Shown here in pieces: positions 1 to 5,450 of a stretch of DNA of 11,084 nt (position 1 is the stretch's first letter; each line of letters begins with the position of its first letter). The position numbers and the translations under genes are program-made. Origin of the DNA: Myxococcales bacterium (GTDB lineage Bacteria; Myxococcota; Polyangia; Fen-1088); contig PMCR01000405.1 of the NCBI GenBank assembly GCA_003155465.1, positions 1 to 11,084 on the forward strand, written 5' to 3'. The notes beneath the pieces were generated by a model, which worked only from the letters and a program-made list of their open reading frames with translations, had not been told where the DNA came from and made no database searches.

Positions 1-111
1 GGTCTGGGCGGGGTCATCCAGTGGGAACTCAATGAGGGTTACTTGTCATCGGCAGCGGCCGGGCAGCGAAATCCGCTACTGAAGGCGATCCACGACAACG
101 TATTACATTGA
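1..111 (+). CDS. C-terminal end of a probable GH18 (chitinase-like) glycoside hydrolase, cut by the window edge
   Basis: Frame 1 is open from the first base to a TGA at 109-111 and gives 36 residues. It begins GLGGVIQWELNEG and ends LLKAIHDNVLH. The G-L-G-G-V-x-x-W-E-L pattern followed after a short loop by L-L-x-A-I-H is how GH18 chitinases usually end: the last barrel strand carries the conserved Trp at the bottom of the substrate site, and a short helix closes the domain. If so, the enzyme would cleave beta-1,4-GlcNAc polymers and is probably secreted, but its catalytic DxxDxDxE motif and any signal peptide lie outside the window. The gene converges on the lipoprotein gene at 161 with about 50 bp between stops and no obvious terminator hairpin. 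Another TIM-barrel hydrolase family is possible. The coding call is firmer than the family call. Confidence 0.6.
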   Translation, partial: GLGGVIQWELNEGYLSSAAAGQRNPLLKAIHDNVLH

Positions 112-160
112 GCGCGGCCAGTACTTATGCCCATGAGACTCTGCAACAGCAACCTACACT

Positions 161-1087
161 TCAACCGGGGATGGGCGCGCAAGTCCCACGGGCTTGGTAG
201 CACCAACCATTCACGCAGAAGCCGGAGCATTCGCTATCGCTGGCGCATGACCTCCTTCGGCAGAACCCGCTTGTGGCGCAGGAGGTGTTCACCGGACATG
301 TGCCGTCACCGGCAACGCAGGTGTTCTCGCAACTATGGCCCTGGTTGCACGCCTGCCCCGAGCCGCAGTCCGCGTTGGTCCTGCAGCCGACAACGCAGAA
401 CATCGCCGCAGGGCAATAGCACGCCCCGCTGGTCTGGAGTTCACAGATCATGGTGCCGGTTGCCGAGCCGCCATCGCGGATACAGTCCCCGTCGGTCGAG
501 CAGTCGCTAGGCCCGGTTCGGCAGGGAGGGCAGCCCGGGGATTCTCCGGGATAATGACACGTGAAATACATGCCAGTAGACGGTTCGCAATCGTCCTGCG
601 AACTGCAGGGCATTCCCCATGTCGCTGGCGGTTTGTCAGCGGACGCGTCGGGTCCGCCAGTGCTGCTTGTGCCGCCACTGCCGCCCGCGCCACCCTTGCC
701 TCCGGAACCCCCTGAAGCGGAAAACCCGCCGGAACCGGTGGCGCCGCCCGAACTGGTGGCGCCGCCTGCTCCTGTGGTCCCTCCGGTTTGCGTGGTGCCT
801 CCGACTCCCGTCGTCCCTCCGGATCCGGTAGCGCCGCCGGTTCGTGTAGACCCGGCGGTTGCCGTGACCCCGCCGCTTTCGGTGCCGCCCCCGCTGCCGG
901 CAATCGCAGCGTCGCTGCCCGAACCGGCAGCACCCCCGCTGCCCGCAGGCGCGTCCAAGTCAGGCGCCTGCGCGTCAGACTGGCCAATTGCTTTCCCGCT
1001 GCTGCTGCAACCGGCGGCCAATCCACCCGCGACCACTGTTGTCACGAGCGCTCTCACGATTGCCGAAGTCATCACTACCCTCGTCAT
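161..1087 (-). CDS. Cys-rich lipoprotein with long Gly/Ser/Thr linker
   Basis: The protein has 308 residues. Residues 1-26 form a signal peptide with an Arg near the start and a hydrophobic core, ending in the lipobox LAAGC with Cys27 as the predicted lipidated residue. Residues about 48-147 are an almost pure Gly/Ser/Thr/Ala linker with repeated GGATGSGGTTGVGG-like units. Residues 161-303 hold 24 cysteines in CxxxxDC-type spacing (for example DDC, ADCGSGQAC, SECSGFC), typical of small disulfide-rich modules in secreted myxobacterial proteins. The likely location is the outer membrane surface or periplasmic face. No catalytic motif is visible, so the function is unknown; binding or adhesion is only a guess. 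I chose the ATG at 1087 over an in-frame TTG at 1090 because AAGGAG sits 7 nt upstream of the ATG. The linker-head layout resembles the lipoprotein at 5451-7346, but with the order reversed. Confidence 0.85.
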   Translation of the reverse strand: MTRVVMTSAIVRALVTTVVAGGLAAGCSSSGKAIGQSDAQAPDLDAPAGSGGAAGSGSDAAIAGSGGGTESGGVTATAGSTRTGGATGSGGTTGVGGTTQTGGTTGAGGATSSGGATGSGGFSASGGSGGKGGAGGSGGTSSTGGPDASADKPPATWGMPCSSQDDCEPSTGMYFTCHYPGESPGCPPCRTGPSDCSTDGDCIRDGGSATGTMICELQTSGACYCPAAMFCVVGCRTNADCGSGQACNQGHSCENTCVAGDGTCPVNTSCATSGFCRRRSCASDSECSGFCVNGWCYQARGTCAPIPG

Positions 1088-1094
1088 CAAATAT

Positions 1095-1100
1095 CTCCTT
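1095..1100 (-). promoter_or_regulatory. Ribosome binding site deciding the start of the 161-1087 lipoprotein gene
   Basis: On the minus strand AAGGAG is followed by 7 nt (ATATTTG) and then ATG. This is a near-consensus Shine-Dalgarno with good spacing. It favours the ATG at 1087; the in-frame TTG at 1090 would have only 4 nt of spacing. Confidence 0.75.
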
Positions 1101-1405
1101 CCATGCCTGCTTCAGTCTCCGCTCATCCTGTCTTGGCGTGGCATCTGCCGAAGATGCAGCAACGTGCGTGCCACGCACTATCGAGGCTCGTTTCGTGCTC
1201 CAATCATAGGTCCCGGCATCAAAGTAGTCGAACCCACCCGCCGCTGTCGCGACAGAGGCGCCCGCATGCCCTCAGAATTCTGATGGATTCCGGCCAGGGT
1301 CTGCCATCCATGTCCACTGCCCGCCGCACGCACGTCGCGTGGGCACCACTTCAGTTGACTTTCGCGCGCAGTTTGAGCAAACTAGAATCTTCAATGGCAA
1401 TGCTC

Positions 1406-1465
1406 CACATTCTCCCGACGAACTTCTGGTGCGTCCGTAAGGTGGCGCCCGTCCGGGAGAGTGTG
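1406..1465. repeat. Imperfect inverted repeat, REP-like element
   Basis: The left arm CACATTCTCCCGACG (1406-1420) pairs with CGTCCGGGAGAGTGTG (1450-1465), whose reverse complement is CACACTCTCCCGGACG. There is one mismatch and one extra base over 16 positions. The enclosed loop is about 29 nt. The element sits in non-coding DNA next to a second palindrome at 1491-1516 and just before the MFS tail remnant. Transcribed in either direction it could fold into a hairpin. It may be a member of a dispersed intergenic repeat family, which cannot be shown from one copy. Confidence 0.6.
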
Positions 1466-1490
1466 TCCGACCGCTGAGCAAGCCGTTTTC

Positions 1491-1516
1491 ACCCTCTCCG
1501 CCGAACGGGAGAGGGT
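1491..1516. repeat. Short perfect palindrome ACCCTCTCC / GGAGAGGGT
   Basis: A 9-bp perfect stem (1491-1499 with 1508-1516) encloses an 8-nt loop, GCCGAACG. CCCTCTCC-loop-GGAGAGGG palindromes are common as small intergenic repeats in GC-rich proteobacteria. No T-tract follows in either direction, so it is not a canonical Rho-independent terminator, though it could still act as an mRNA 3' end stabiliser. It lies about 65 bp before the MFS remnant. Confidence 0.65.
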
Positions 1517-1582
1517 AATGCGGTCTTACTCGCTCCAGTCCGGCAGTTCTGGAGCGTATCGTGTCCGCACTACCCGAAAAAG

Positions 1583-1705
1583 GACCCACTGGCCAACCAC
1601 ACGGGATTCGAGGTGGTGTTTATCTTGGCCGGCGCCATGGTGGCGGCTTCGGCGGTCTTGCTCGTCCACGGGGTCCTGCGAGGATCCGCCGGAGTGCTGT
1701 TTTGA
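1583..1705 (+). pseudogene. C-terminal remnant of an MFS-type transporter (last membrane helix)
   Basis: The frame ending at TGA 1703-1705 reads GFEVVFILAGAMVAASAVLL, then VHGVLRGSAGVLF and stop. This is one strongly hydrophobic helix with a short charged loop before it (KKDPLANHT) and a small basic tail after it. It looks like the last transmembrane helix of a major facilitator superfamily protein. No start codon with a ribosome binding site and no further membrane helices precede it; sequence upstream of about 1583 no longer looks like a transporter. The stop lies 16 bp before the EamA gene, so the parent gene may once have been co-transcribed with it. The MFS assignment rests on one helix and is tentative; a tail of another membrane protein is possible. 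Confidence 0.45.
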
Positions 1706-1721
1706 CGGGGATGACCTTGGT

Positions 1722-2702
1722 ATGAACCCGCCCATGAATCTTGCAGGACTCTCCAGCAGCGGGCTCGGCATATCGGCCGGCTTGTCCACTGCCGTGCTGT
1801 GGACAGCCACAGCCGTGTGCTTCGAGGCGGCCAGCCGCCGCCTGGGCAGCCTGGCGGTCAATATCTTGCGCCTGGCAGTGGCGGCGGTCTTGTTCACTGT
1901 CCTTTCACTGGTTCGGACGGGCAATCTCTTGCCTGCGGCCTTGTCCCAGGACGCGTGGTTCTACCTCGGCCTCTCTGGACTTGTCGGATTCGTGGTCGGC
2001 GACGTGCTTCTTTTCCAGGCCTTCGTGCTCATCGGGGCGCGCCTGTCCATGCTCATCTACGCTTCGGTGCCGCTCATGACCGCGCTGTGCGGATTTCTGT
2101 TTCTCGGGGAGAGCATGAGCGGCCGCGCCTTGCTGGGCATGGCTTTCACTGTGGCTGGAATCGCCATTGCCATCGGCGGCAAGCCGAACCAGTCGAGGGA
2201 CGGAACTGCCACTCGCGCTCAGCGAACTACCGGCATCCTGATGGCCTTTGGCGGATCGGCGGGACAGGCAGCGGGCTTGCTGCTCGGCAAGCGCGGCGCA
2301 ATCGGACTGGACAGTTTTGCCGCGACCGAGATTCGCGTACTCGCTGGCCTGCTTGGTTTCGTGGCGGTGCTGCTGGCTGCAGGGCAGGCCCGCGCCTTGT
2401 GCGATCGGCTTCGCGACGCCGTCGCACCGGGCGGAACGGCCGCAGATCCGCGGCAACTTCGTTCACTGCGGCGGGCCCTGCTGGTCATGTGCCTGGGCGC
2501 CTTGCTCGGGCCGTTTCTCGGTGTCTCCTTGGGACTACTCTCCACGCAGCTTCTGCCCGCGGGCACGGCGGCCACCCTGATGTCCACGGTGCCGGTACTG
2601 CTCATCCCGGTCTCGACCGTGGCCTTTCGCGAACGACCCTCGCTGGTCGAGGTTGTTGGCGCCGCGTTGGCAGTGGGCGGGGTGGCTGTTCTGGCGGGTT
2701 GA
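1722..2702 (+). CDS. EamA/DMT-superfamily transporter
   Basis: The protein has 326 residues, the usual size for this family, and is built from two homologous halves of about five transmembrane helices each (roughly residues 19-153 and 170-324), joined by a charged loop (residues 154-169). A typical DMT signature ends the first half: SVPLMTALCGFLFLGESMSG, then a closing helix of Ala/Gly/Ile. The second half has the matching STVPVLLIPVSTVAFRERPS, where the Glu/Arg step after the helix is the conserved EamA feature. Such proteins export or import small metabolites such as amino acids or nucleosides across the inner membrane; the substrate cannot be told. I start at ATG 1722, with GGGG 11 nt upstream as a weak binding site; ATG 1734 is an alternative. 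A longer in-frame extension upstream is not hydrophobic and overlaps the MFS remnant, so I leave it out. The stop codon falls at the junction with the GH5 fragment, so the last few residues may have been altered. Confidence 0.88.
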   Translation: MNPPMNLAGLSSSGLGISAGLSTAVLWTATAVCFEAASRRLGSLAVNILRLAVAAVLFTVLSLVRTGNLLPAALSQDAWFYLGLSGLVGFVVGDVLLFQAFVLIGARLSMLIYASVPLMTALCGFLFLGESMSGRALLGMAFTVAGIAIAIGGKPNQSRDGTATRAQRTTGILMAFGGSAGQAAGLLLGKRGAIGLDSFAATEIRVLAGLLGFVAVLLAAGQARALCDRLRDAVAPGGTAADPRQLRSLRRALLVMCLGALLGPFLGVSLGLLSTQLLPAGTAATLMSTVPVLLIPVSTVAFRERPSLVEVVGAALAVGGVAVLAG

Positions 2703-2844
2703 TGCCGATCCCCTGCACAATATCCTGTACAGCGTTCACACCTATTGGCAGGACTCGAGTGCTTCGCAGGTCAAGAGCCGGCTGCCCGCCGCCGTGGCCA
2801 CCGGGATCCCACTCATCGTGGGCGAATTCGCCGACATCATGGTG
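2701..2844 (+). pseudogene. Internal fragment of a GH5-type glycoside hydrolase (cellulase/mannanase-like)
   Basis: The frame starting at 2701 reads DADPLHNILYSVHTYWQDSS, and 15 residues later GIPLIVGEFADIMV. NILYSVHTYW matches the conserved GH5 strand with the active-site His, and PLIVGEF matches the strand carrying the catalytic nucleophile Glu, at the usual distance of about 30 residues. About 48 residues of similarity remain out of a domain of roughly 300. The fragment starts right at the stop of the EamA gene and ends where the minus-strand NB-ARC remnant begins. With no start, no N-terminal barrel and no downstream part, it cannot be functional. The family call comes from motif memory only, but the two motifs in the right order make it likely. 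Confidence 0.65.
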
Positions 2845-3044
2845 TCTGTCCCGCGGTCAGGGCCTGGTGCAACTCGGCCAGGGCCTGGTCGCGGCCGGTG
2901 AAATAGGGGTTGCGCTGCTCGGTGATGTTCCAGATGGCGGGCAATGTAGCGTGCCTCGCGCAGGATGAAGTCCAACCAAGTCGCCCAGCCCCGATCGCGG
3001 CCGGTGTAGCTGATGAAGACGTCCGCAAGCCCAGCATTGCCCAT
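2837..3044 (-). pseudogene. Decayed TIR + NB-ARC (STAND-type) gene with internal deletion and frameshift
   Basis: Reading leftwards from ATG 3044, the first frame gives MGNAGLADVFISYTGRDRGW and then ATWLDFILREARY. This is the start of a bacterial TIR domain: strand A DVFISYTGRD, then the first helix. At about 2941 the sense passes to another frame: IWNITEQRNPYFTGRD, then QALAELHQALTAGQ and TGA at 2837-2839. In intact TIR-NB-ARC proteins the W-N-x-x-x-RNPxFTGR motif marks the linker and the beginning of the NTPase domain, about 100 residues after the TIR start. Here the two are adjacent and out of frame, so most of the TIR domain, including its catalytic Glu, is deleted. The P-loop and everything after it are missing. 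Intact relatives are signalling ATPases, several of which serve in anti-phage immunity. This copy is dead. Confidence 0.7.
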
Positions 3045-3195
3045 GCCCCATCAGAAGAACCCCAGTGCCGGCCCGCGGTCAAGCAATCCCGATCCCACCG
3101 GGGCCCGGGGCAGGAGCTGTCGAGCCAGTCGATGATTTCGACGCTTGTTCCGCCTAGCGCCCCTGTGCCACAGTGGTGTGGGTTCGGTAGCGCCT

Positions 3196-3648
3196 ATGAG
3201 AACAGCTCGACTCGCTCTACTCTCGCTTTTCTTGTGTCTGTTCTGTCTGTTTGCCTGCGGCGGAAAGGCATCCCCGCATAGACAGAGCTCAACCGGAGGC
3301 GCCACCGGGGGCGGGGTGGCGCCTCAGGGCGGCGCGTGCGGCCAGGTTCTGTCGGACGCTGGCGGCGCGGCAGACGCCGGCGGCGCGGAAACCGCGGGAC
3401 CTTCTGTGCTCTGCCCCGTCGAGCAAAAGGTCGGAGCCCCGACCCTTTCTACCGACTGCCAGGTCGTGGTTCGGTCTATCGATCCGGCTTCTACCTGTGG
3501 AAGTACGGATTGTGTCATCACCAAAGCTCTTGATCTCACCTGCATGTACGTCCCCGCTGCTCCATCGATATCTGCCACAGCCGACGGCGCCGTGGTGCTG
3601 GTCAGGAACAGCTACAGTCGCTCGGGAACAGTTGTTGGACTGAGATGA
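3196..3648 (+). CDS. Small putative lipoprotein, probably the 5' part of a frameshifted gene
   Basis: The product has 150 residues. MRTARLALLSLFLCLFCLFAC is a signal peptide with a lipobox-like L-F-A-C at 18-21, followed by GGKAS. A short Gly-rich stretch follows (about residues 34-75), then a domain with paired cysteines (CPVEQ, DCQVVV, CGSTDC, LTCMY) and a beta-strand-like run AVVLVRNS near the end. The start at ATG 3196 is chosen because it places the signal peptide at the N-terminus; the ribosome binding site is weak. The frame stops at 3646-3648, inside an ATGA overlap with the next reading frame, in the middle of what looks like a repeated beta-strand domain. I therefore think this piece and 3645-3866 were one gene. 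The function is unknown; secreted beta-propeller-like proteins are a loose resemblance only. Confidence 0.65.
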   Translation: MRTARLALLSLFLCLFCLFACGGKASPHRQSSTGGATGGGVAPQGGACGQVLSDAGGAADAGGAETAGPSVLCPVEQKVGAPTLSTDCQVVVRSIDPASTCGSTDCVITKALDLTCMYVPAAPSISATADGAVVLVRNSYSRSGTVVGLR

Positions 3649-3866
3649 GTGGCACAGGGACGGCAGATCTCGTGGTCGCTCACCTCACCGGGTCGGAACC
3701 CATACTCACTGACTTCCGTTTTGTCATGGGCGGCGCGGTCAGGTATCTGACCAACGACCTCGCCATGGTGGCTCGCGGCGACACACTCGTCGTGGCAGCG
3801 TACCTCAGCGGCGACACAGTCCCCACTCTGACCTACCTCGAGATTGACTCGAACCTGCTGCCCTGA
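3645..3866 (+). CDS. Downstream half of the broken lipoprotein gene, or a translationally coupled small protein
   Basis: The frame gives 73 residues from an ATG overlapping the previous stop as ATGA. The content is beta-strand-rich with alternating hydrophobics (TADLVVAHL, GDTLVVAAYL, TLTYLEID), no signal peptide and no membrane helix. The spacing and strand pattern continue naturally from the end of the 3196-3648 product, so a one-base shift in a single ancestral gene of about 220 codons or more explains both. Translational coupling through the ATGA overlap could still produce the protein, but a domain of this kind without its own signal would remain in the cytoplasm. There is no clear Shine-Dalgarno before the ATG. 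A sequencing error is a third option. Confidence 0.45.
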   Translation: MSGTGTADLVVAHLTGSEPILTDFRFVMGGAVRYLTNDLAMVARGDTLVVAAYLSGDTVPTLTYLEIDSNLLP

Positions 3867-3960
3867 GTCTTCTTCAAGGATGATGTTTGTTCGAATTTAT
3901 CTCAATACGTCACACTGCTTGAAGATAGAGGGTGCCTGATCAAGAATAACTTTCCATTAG
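3867..3960. other. AT-rich island between the broken lipoprotein and the Skp-like gene
   Basis: By hand count this stretch is about 38 percent GC, far below its neighbours. The frame of the following Skp-like gene stays open through it back to the stop at 3864-3866, but it holds no ATG or GTG and its translation looks random. It may contain the promoter for the Skp-like gene. TTGAAG at 3919-3924 with AGAATA at 3943-3948 (18-bp gap) is a possible but weak pair. A junction left by insertion or deletion is an equal possibility. Confidence 0.4.
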
Positions 3961-4025
3961 CCGACCTCGACAATTCGCTCAACAGCTCGGGCCGCTCGTC
4001 GAGCCGGGCGCCCGCTCCAGCGAAG

Positions 4026-4592
4026 GTGCCGGCTCCTGTGGAGGCCGAACCGTCGCCACCGACCACGCCGGCTGTGGCCGCGACACAGGTCGCGGCGACT
4101 TCTCCGACACGGCCCCACCCTGCGGCAACTCCCTTTGCACCGCCCAATACAGCCAGCCGCCAGGTAGCCTTTGTGGTCATCCAACGGGCCACGGTTGAGT
4201 GCGCGCAAGGTCGCAAGGCGCGAACTGCGTTGAAGGAAGTCTTCAACCAGTATCAGGAGCAGCTCAACGAGGAGCAAGCAGCGGCGAAGAAGGCCATAGA
4301 GGACCTGAAGAGAGAGCGGGCTGGTCTGCCTGCGGATGTTGTGCGGCAGCGGGAGGCCGAGTTGCAGGCATGGGTGGGCAGAATTCAAGCCATGTACCAA
4401 CGCGATCAAAAGGATATGCACTCGCGCGAAGAGGCGGTCATGGGGCCCCTCGCGAACCGGATCAGAAGAATTTCCGCGCAGATGGAATCCGCCAGGAACC
4501 TCACTGTGATCTTCGACAAGCCTTCTGCAGATGCGCTCCACTGTCCGGATATCACCGGCGAGATGATCCATTGCCTGGATGCCGGTGAGTGA
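4026..4592 (+). CDS. Skp/OmpH-family-like coiled-coil protein, apparently lacking its signal peptide
   Basis: The product has 188 residues from GTG 4026. Residues 1-45 are a Pro/Ala/Thr linker. From residue 46 the layout matches Skp/OmpH chaperones: a first beta strand QVAFVVIQRA, the small-residue step ECAQGRKA, a long charged coiled coil (about residues 64-158; FNQYQEQLNEEQAAAKKAIE), then a closing strand NLTVIFDK and the DITGEMI element before the C-terminus. Skp-type proteins hold unfolded outer-membrane proteins in the periplasm. Here no signal peptide or membrane helix precedes the linker, and no ATG or other good start lies upstream although the frame is open to 3867. The gene is therefore either 5'-truncated or makes a cytoplasmic variant. 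The start is uncertain: no convincing Shine-Dalgarno precedes the GTG. It is not next to bamA, lpxD or fabZ, the usual neighbours of skp, which suggests a specialised paralogue. Confidence 0.65.
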   Translation: MPAPVEAEPSPPTTPAVAATQVAATSPTRPHPAATPFAPPNTASRQVAFVVIQRATVECAQGRKARTALKEVFNQYQEQLNEEQAAAKKAIEDLKRERAGLPADVVRQREAELQAWVGRIQAMYQRDQKDMHSREEAVMGPLANRIRRISAQMESARNLTVIFDKPSADALHCPDITGEMIHCLDAGE

Positions 4593-4908
4593 CAGTGACC
4601 CCAAAGCGAGATCGGGGTGGAGAGGCTGTGTGGGGTTGGTCGGCGATGTAGCCGGGCGGGCGGTGGAGCCTTGGGTTGGAGTTTCCCCGGTGCCACATGC
4701 CATAGTTGCTGCGGGTGAGTGGAATGAGCTGAGGGACGGGGTGTTGGCTCTCACGCTATTCCGCCGCTTTGTCTTACGCTGTTTCGCGTTCTTACCGCTT
4801 CGCAATGGACCCGTACTGTCCAGAAGCCCATCGCGAGAATTGTGGCCAGGATTCACTGACTATAGAGGTAGCTAGGGCTTGTCGGGTAATTCGGGCCGCA
4901 CGAAGGGC

Positions 4909-5068
4909 CGGCCCGCGGCTCGCGGCTAGCGGGTCGCGTGGGCGTGAGCGTGGGCGTTATGCGGGAAGACGGCTAGCGGGCCGCGGGCCGCGCACGCTCA
5001 CGCCAGCCGCCCACGCTAGCCGCTTGCCGCTGGTCGCTCACGCTACCGCTCACGCTCACGCGCACGCT
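4909..5068. repeat. GC-rich inverted-repeat cluster with repeated CACGCT units
   Basis: The left arm 4922-4956 begins GCGGCTAGCG and contains GGCGTGAGCGTG. The right arm 4991-5023 contains CACGCTCACGCC and ends CGCTAGCCGC. These pair in the same order, giving an imperfect hairpin with arms near 33 bp around a loop of about 34 nt. An outer 9-bp pair GGCCCGCGG (4910-4918) with CCGCGGGCC (4981-4989) offers an alternative fold. CACGCT occurs five times between 4993 and 5068. The left half is rich in GTG/GCG and the right half in CAC/CGC, so the strand asymmetry flips at the loop. No reading frame explains it. It could be a terminator-like barrier or simple-sequence expansion. Confidence 0.65.
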
Positions 5069-5190
5069 GGCCGATCTGCGCTGGCCGCGGGACTTCAACC
5101 AACAACGCTTCCGTCCTTATCTCGCGACATCACCGCGGAGGGCGTCCCCACCTCGCAGACGAACGGTCGCTCTGGGCGCGTTTCATCCGA

Positions 5191-5243
5191 GCTGTTGCAC
5201 TTCAAGTGCAACAGCCAGGCGAGCGGTTGCACTTCAAGTGCAG
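5191..5243. promoter_or_regulatory. Two copies of a palindromic site, centres 32 bp apart (operator-like)
   Basis: Copy 1 (5191-5215) is a perfect palindrome with 12-bp arms: GCTGTTGCACTT, a central C at 5203, then AAGTGCAACAGC. Copy 2 (5227-5243) repeats TTGCACTTCAAGTGCA with its central C at 5235; its arms match for 7 bp. The centres are 32 bp apart, close to three turns of B-DNA, so dimers bound at both sites would lie on one face of the helix. This is the arrangement expected for an operator bound by a dimeric repressor or activator. The sites lie about 210-260 bp before the lipoprotein start at 5451. No regulator gene is present in the window, so the binding protein is unknown. Confidence 0.6.
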
Positions 5244-5439
5244 TTTCGCGCTGGCAAGGCCACGCGGTCTGGCGCGATCTTCGTGGAATTTGGCGCGCCT
5301 GATTTCGGCATGGCGCTTGCTGGAGTGCACGTCCAACTAGAATGGAAGCATGAGTACTTCGCGGTACCTCGGGTGAACCGTGACCGGCCGACTGTGATAC
5401 CCTTGCCTGGCAATCTTTCAGCGTTCCGAAAACAGAATT

Positions 5440-5444
5440 GGAGG
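5440..5444 (+). promoter_or_regulatory. Ribosome binding site GGAGG deciding the start at 5451
   Basis: GGAGG is followed by 6 nt (TTTGAA) and ATG. It sets the start at 5451 and excludes a 71-codon in-frame extension upstream, which would run through the leader. The resulting protein begins directly with a lipoprotein signal peptide. Confidence 0.85.
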
Positions 5445-5450
5445 TTTGAA

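Larger units (their letters stand above)
1101..1582. other. Intergenic region without a supported gene
   Basis: No frame on either strand gives a recognisable protein here. The stretch must contain the promoter of the lipoprotein gene that reads leftwards from 1087, but I could not pick convincing -35/-10 boxes. A TTGACT at 1355-1360 and a TAGAAT at 1383-1388 point rightwards but are 22 bp apart, too far for a standard sigma-70 promoter. The right half carries the palindromic elements listed separately (1406-1465 and 1491-1516). Confidence 0.5.
4593..5450. other. Long region without a supported gene
   Basis: About 860 bp. From 4593 to 4880 both strands have open frames (up to about 100 codons), but none shows a domain, a signal peptide or a plausible ribosome binding site. 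From 4909 to 5068 the sequence is an inverted-repeat cluster, and at 5191-5243 there is a paired palindrome, both listed separately. The rest (5244-5439) is the leader of the large lipoprotein gene. TTGCTG at 5317-5322 and TAGAAT at 5338-5343 form a poor promoter candidate (15-bp gap). Confidence 0.55.

Noticed and set aside
975..1271. Minus-strand frame reading GGFDYFDAGTYDWSTKRAS upstream of the lipoprotein gene
   Set aside because: The short aromatic-rich part looks protein-like, but there is no recognisable family or good start, and the frame runs into the lipoprotein gene in the wrong phase. Chance cannot be excluded.
561..1283. Long plus-strand frame rich in Pro/Ala opposite the first lipoprotein
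   Set aside because: It is the antisense shadow of the Gly-rich linker (GGN codons read as NCC). The minus-strand gene has a signal peptide, a lipobox and a good ribosome binding site.
1491..1516. Rho-independent terminator
   Set aside because: The stem is good but no run of T follows on either strand, so I list it as a repeat only.
1461..1721. 87-codon N-terminal extension of the EamA protein
   Set aside because: Its translation is Arg/Ser/Trp-rich and not membrane-like, and it overlaps the palindrome and the MFS tail that reads in another frame. DMT proteins start close to the first helix, as from 1722.
3957..4856. 299-codon minus-strand frame opposite the Skp-like gene
   Set aside because: It is low-complexity Arg/Leu/Ser sequence without a domain. 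The plus strand shows a coherent Skp-like coiled coil over the same bases.
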